NCBI RefSeq assembly: GCF_900184995.1
Contig: NZ_LT860097.1
Location: 186,001-250,000 of the forward strand
Source of the DNA: Konateibacter massiliensis
GTDB taxonomy: Bacteria > Bacillota > Clostridia > Lachnospirales > Lachnospiraceae
Direction of reading: 5' to 3'
DNA: 64,000 bases
Shown here: piece after piece, positions 61,465 through 64,000 of the stretch
Layout: each line of letters starts with the position of its first letter
Position numbering within the stretch: the first letter of the stretch is position 1
Position numbers and translations under genes: made by a program
The notes under the pieces: model-generated
Told to the model about the DNA's origin: nothing
What the model saw: only the letters and a program-made list of their open reading frames with translations
Database searches by the model: none

Positions 61465-62343
61465 ATGATAAAAAGCATGACTGGCTTTGGAAGATGTGAG
61501 GAAGCAGACGGCGAGAAAAGACTGACTGTGGAAATGAAGGCTGTTAATCACAGATATCTGGATATCAATATGCGAATGCCAAAGAAACTGAATATTTTTG
61601 AAGCAGGAATTCGCAATCTTCTGAAAAGCTATATTCAAAGAGGAAAAGTGGATATTTTTTTCACCTATGAGGACTTGTCTGAGAATAAAATATCCTTGAA
61701 GTATAATCAGGACGTGGCATCGGAGTATTTAAAGTACATAAAGCAGATGTCCGAGGAGTTTGAGATAAACGGTGATATCAGTGCGGCAGCACTGTCCAGA
61801 TATCCGGAAGTTTTGGTGATGGAGGAGCAGACCGCCGATGAGGAGGAGCTTTGGAAGCTCATTGAAAAAACGGTATCGGGAGCAGCACAGAATCTTGTTG
61901 ATGCAAGAATCCTGGAGGGTGAAAATCTGAAAAATGATTTGCTGGATAAACTCGAGGGAATGCTTGAGGACGTAGATTATATAGAAGAACGTTTTCCAGA
62001 TATCATTGCAGATTACAGAAAAAAACTGGAAGAGCGTGTGACTGAATTGCTGGGCAATACCGAAATCGAGGAGAGCAGAATTGCCACGGAGGTTGTCTTA
62101 TTTACAGACAAAATGTGCGTGGACGAAGAGCTTGTAAGATTGAAAAGTCATATTTCAAATACAAAAGACACTCTGAAAGCAGGCGGAAACATGGGCAGAA
62201 AGCTTGATTTTGTTGCACAGGAAATGAATCGTGAGGCAAATACCATTCTTTCCAAGGCAAATGATTTAGAGGTTACAAACCGGGCAATTAATTTAAAGAC
62301 GGAAATTGAAAAAATCAGGGAACAGATACAAAATATTGAATAA
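61465..62343 (+). CDS. yicC: YicC family protein
   Basis: This 292-residue protein has the YicC N-terminal domain (MIKSMTGFGRCEEADGEKRLTVEMKAVNHRYLDINMRMPKKL) and the C-terminal DUF1732 domain (VDEELVRLKSHISNTKDTLKAGGNMGRKLDFVAQEMNREANTILSKAND). YicC proteins have been linked to endoribonuclease activity and stress. RBS AAAGAGAGTG precedes ATG 61465. It begins the widely conserved yicC-remA-gmk-rpoZ order. Confidence 0.95.
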   Translation: MIKSMTGFGRCEEADGEKRLTVEMKAVNHRYLDINMRMPKKLNIFEAGIRNLLKSYIQRGKVDIFFTYEDLSENKISLKYNQDVASEYLKYIKQMSEEFEINGDISAAALSRYPEVLVMEEQTADEEELWKLIEKTVSGAAQNLVDARILEGENLKNDLLDKLEGMLEDVDYIEERFPDIIADYRKKLEERVTELLGNTEIEESRIATEVVLFTDKMCVDEELVRLKSHISNTKDTLKAGGNMGRKLDFVAQEMNREANTILSKANDLEVTNRAINLKTEIEKIREQIQNIE

Positions 62344-62364
62344 TATTTAGCGAGGAGATTTCAC

Positions 62365-62610
62365 TTGGCTGGTTTAATTAATATTGGATTTGGGAATGTT
62401 GTAAATACAAGTAAAATAGTGGCAGTAATCAATCCGGAGGCAGCGCCGATTAAGCGTATGGTACAAAATGCCAAGGATAAGGGGACTGCCGTGGACGCGA
62501 CGCAGGGAAGAAGAACCCGCTCCGTCATTATAATGGAAAATGAACAAATTATTCTGTCGGCATTACAGCCCGAGACAATCGCCGGCAGGTATAATAGTGA
62601 TGAAAGGTGA
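62365..62610 (+). CDS. remA: Extracellular matrix regulator RemA-like (DUF370)
   Basis: This 81-residue RemA/DUF370 protein contains LINIGFGNVV, NPEAAPIKRMVQNAKDKGTAVDATQGRRTRSVIIM and LSALQPETIAGR, the family signature. In Bacillus subtilis RemA is a DNA-binding activator of matrix genes. The start is TTG 62365 with GAGGAGAT upstream. It is followed by gmk almost directly. Confidence 0.93.
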   Translation: MAGLINIGFGNVVNTSKIVAVINPEAAPIKRMVQNAKDKGTAVDATQGRRTRSVIIMENEQIILSALQPETIAGRYNSDER

Positions 62611-62615
62611 CAGGA

Positions 62616-63236
62616 ATGAACAAGAAAGGTATCCTAATAGTTATATCAGGATTTTCGGGTGCTGGTAAAGGGACTATTGTAAAAGGCTTGATGAGCCGAT
62701 ATAGTAATTATGCGTTATCAATTTCCGCGACAACGAGAAACCCAAGAGAGGGCGAGCGGGAAGGAATGGAATACTTTTTTCGCTCGAGGGAAGAATTTTT
62801 AAAAATGATAGAAGAAAATCAACTGATTGAGTATGCAGAATATGTTGGTAACTTCTATGGGACGCCGAAGGAGTATGTTGACAGCCAGCTTGAACAGGGA
62901 AAAGATGTGATTTTGGAAATTGAGATACAGGGTGCCTTAAAAGTAAGGGAGAAATTCCCGGATACGCTTCTGCTTTTTGTAACACCGCCAGGCATGGATG
63001 AATTAAAAGCTCGCTTGGAGGGCAGAGGAACGGAAGACTGCAAGACGATTGAATGCCGGTTGAAAAGAGCAATTTTAGAGGCAGAGGGTATTGAGCAGTA
63101 TGATTATTTGGTTATCAATGACGTTTTAGATGAATGCATTGCAAGAACTCACCATATTATACAGGGAGAACATTGCAGGGTATCTAGAAATATTAGCAAC
63201 ATCGAAAAAATAAGAGAAGAATTAAAACGGTTTTGA
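62616..63236 (+). CDS. gmk: Guanylate kinase
   Basis: This 206-residue GMP kinase has the P-loop GFSGAGKGTIVKGLM, the GMP-binding SISATTRNPREGEREGMEYFFRSREEF and the YGTPKEYVDSQLEQGKDVILEIEIQGA segment. It makes GDP for nucleotide supply. I choose ATG 62616 (spaced from AAAGGTG) over the overlapping GTG 62607. Confidence 0.96.
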   Translation: MNKKGILIVISGFSGAGKGTIVKGLMSRYSNYALSISATTRNPREGEREGMEYFFRSREEFLKMIEENQLIEYAEYVGNFYGTPKEYVDSQLEQGKDVILEIEIQGALKVREKFPDTLLLFVTPPGMDELKARLEGRGTEDCKTIECRLKRAILEAEGIEQYDYLVINDVLDECIARTHHIIQGEHCRVSRNISNIEKIREELKRF

Positions 63237-63252
63237 AAGGAGATTTTTTAAT

Positions 63253-63498
63253 ATGTTACATCCATCGTACACAGACTTGATGAAAGTAGTAAACAGTGAG
63301 GTAGAAGCAGGTGAGCAGCCTGTTGTAAACAGCAGATATTCTATCGTTTTGGCAACCTCAAAAAGAGCAAGACAGATTATTGGGGAGAGAGATGCAATGG
63401 CTACTGAAAATGGCAAGAAGCCTTTGTCTATCGCAGTAGAGGAATTAAACAGCGGTTTGGTTAAAATTGTTGGAGACGAAGAGACAGAAGAAGAGTAG
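63253..63498 (+). CDS. rpoZ: RNA polymerase omega subunit
   Basis: This 81-residue omega subunit has the core motif NSRYSIVLATSKRARQI and KPLSIAVEELNSGLVKI. It supports assembly of the beta' subunit of RNA polymerase. RBS AAAGGAGAT precedes ATG 63253. In many Firmicutes priA or coaBC follows; here a separate promoter and a membrane protein gene come next. Confidence 0.96.
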   Translation: MLHPSYTDLMKVVNSEVEAGEQPVVNSRYSIVLATSKRARQIIGERDAMATENGKKPLSIAVEELNSGLVKIVGDEETEEE

Positions 63499-63557
63499 GT
63501 TTTAAGCATATAAGATATAGAAATTTGTTTAGAAAAAGTTAAAAAAGTTTAAATATC

Positions 63558-63586
63558 TTGTAAACAAATATAGAATTTGGTATAAT
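63558..63586 (+). promoter_or_regulatory. Promoter of the membrane protein gene at the window end
   Basis: TTGTAA (63558-63563), a 17-base spacer and TATAAT (63581-63586) about 60 bases before ATG 63647. Confidence 0.65.
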
Positions 63587-63646
63587 ATAGAATATATTTG
63601 TAGAATTATTTAATAGAAACAAAAGAAAAATGATGGAGGTCTTGCA

Positions 63647-64000
63647 ATGAAAGGCAAATTGGGAGAGGGAAAGAATTTCATGAAGAGAAGCAAAAAACAA
63701 AAGAATATCGATATGAGTGAAATCTTAAATACCAAAAAGAAAAAAAGCAGCCGCAAAGCTGCGAAGCCGGGAAAAAGCAACAGTGGCTTCAGCAAATTGA
63801 TTGAAACAATAACACCAAAAACGATTGGAAAGAAGATTATTTCTACAACCGCTTTGATTGTGGGATGTATGACGATTGCTATCATTATTTTAGCGGTTAA
63901 TGCATACAGCTATGCAGGAAAGTTGGAGAGGGTAATTGAGAATGTTACAACAATCAATGCCATTAAAGAAAACACTGAATTGATACCTTCAGATTTACTT
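63647..64000 (+). CDS. Membrane protein, N-terminus (possible chemoreceptor; partial)
   Basis: The first 118 codons are visible. A Lys-rich, probably disordered N-terminus of about 60 residues (KRSKKQKN, TKKKKSSRKAAKPGKSNSG) precedes LIETITPKTIGKKIISTTALIVGCMTIAIIIL, one membrane helix at about residues 66-84. After the helix, AYSYAGKLERVIENVTTINAIKEN begins an extracytoplasmic region. The layout suits a methyl-accepting chemotaxis protein or similar transducer, but the deciding signalling domain lies outside the window. GATGGAGGT precedes the start. Confidence 0.6.
   Translation, partial: MKGKLGEGKNFMKRSKKQKNIDMSEILNTKKKKSSRKAAKPGKSNSGFSKLIETITPKTIGKKIISTTALIVGCMTIAIIILAVNAYSYAGKLERVIENVTTINAIKENTELIPSDLL

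Noticed and set aside
1-64000. CRISPR arrays, tRNA or rRNA genes
   Set aside because: No regularly spaced repeat, T-loop motif or rRNA-like stretch was recognised by eye; a covariance scan was not possible.

Overview
The window looks like chromosomal DNA of an anaerobic, low-to-moderate GC Firmicute, most likely a gut-type member of the Lachnospiraceae. This is inferred from the gene content: a phosphotransacetylase-like/butyrate kinase pair, the yicC-remA-gmk-rpoZ order, a PurF carrying Fe-S type cysteines, YesMN-type sugar-uptake regulation, glycosidases without export signals, and a four-gene DUF5717/DUF5716-type locus that I associate with this family. No rRNA, tRNA, CRISPR array or intact insertion sequence was recognised.

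Layout. 1-1247: tail of a phosphotransacetylase-type acyltransferase and butyrate kinase. 1380-6229: a flavodoxin-like oxidoreductase with a zinc ribbon, a small membrane protein, an OFA-type MFS carrier, a LysR regulator and an alpha/beta hydrolase, ending in a strong terminator. 6228-11415: an accessory, partly decayed island (sigma-factor remnant, DUF5131 protein, small hypothetical, VOC protein with AraC regulator, doubly frameshifted Ig-like gene, PPOX protein with XRE regulator). 11701-31547: a large glycan-use locus in two blocks. The first is GH78-GH43-GH2-GH43-nucleoside hydrolase. An AraC regulator on the other strand separates it from the second, a ribose-type ABC importer (binding lipoprotein, double ATPase, two permeases) followed by GH3, a second GH78 and a beta-phosphoglucomutase-like HAD. 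All the hydrolases lack signal peptides, so the model is import of small glycosides or oligosaccharides and trimming inside the cell.

31561-33602: a Bcr/CflA-type efflux gene with a terminator-like hairpin in its leader, and a small orphan gene. 33695-41801: a second sugar importer (binding lipoprotein and two permeases, no ATPase), a YesM/YesN two-component system, and a membrane-anchored full-length paralogue of the binding protein. 41803-42906: a CobD/HisC-like aminotransferase. 42947-49902: a four-gene locus encoding a 1187-residue solenoid protein, a degenerate Hsp70-like protein, a TPR protein and a coiled-coil membrane protein. This is the best candidate for an undescribed system.

49981-58176: purine genes purC-purF-purB and, separately, purA, with a chemoreceptor and a LysR regulator between them. 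58379-59333: repeat-rich intergenic DNA around two small hypothetical genes. 59569-64000: an ABC-F ATPase, then yicC-remA-gmk-rpoZ, and the start of a membrane protein that runs off the window.
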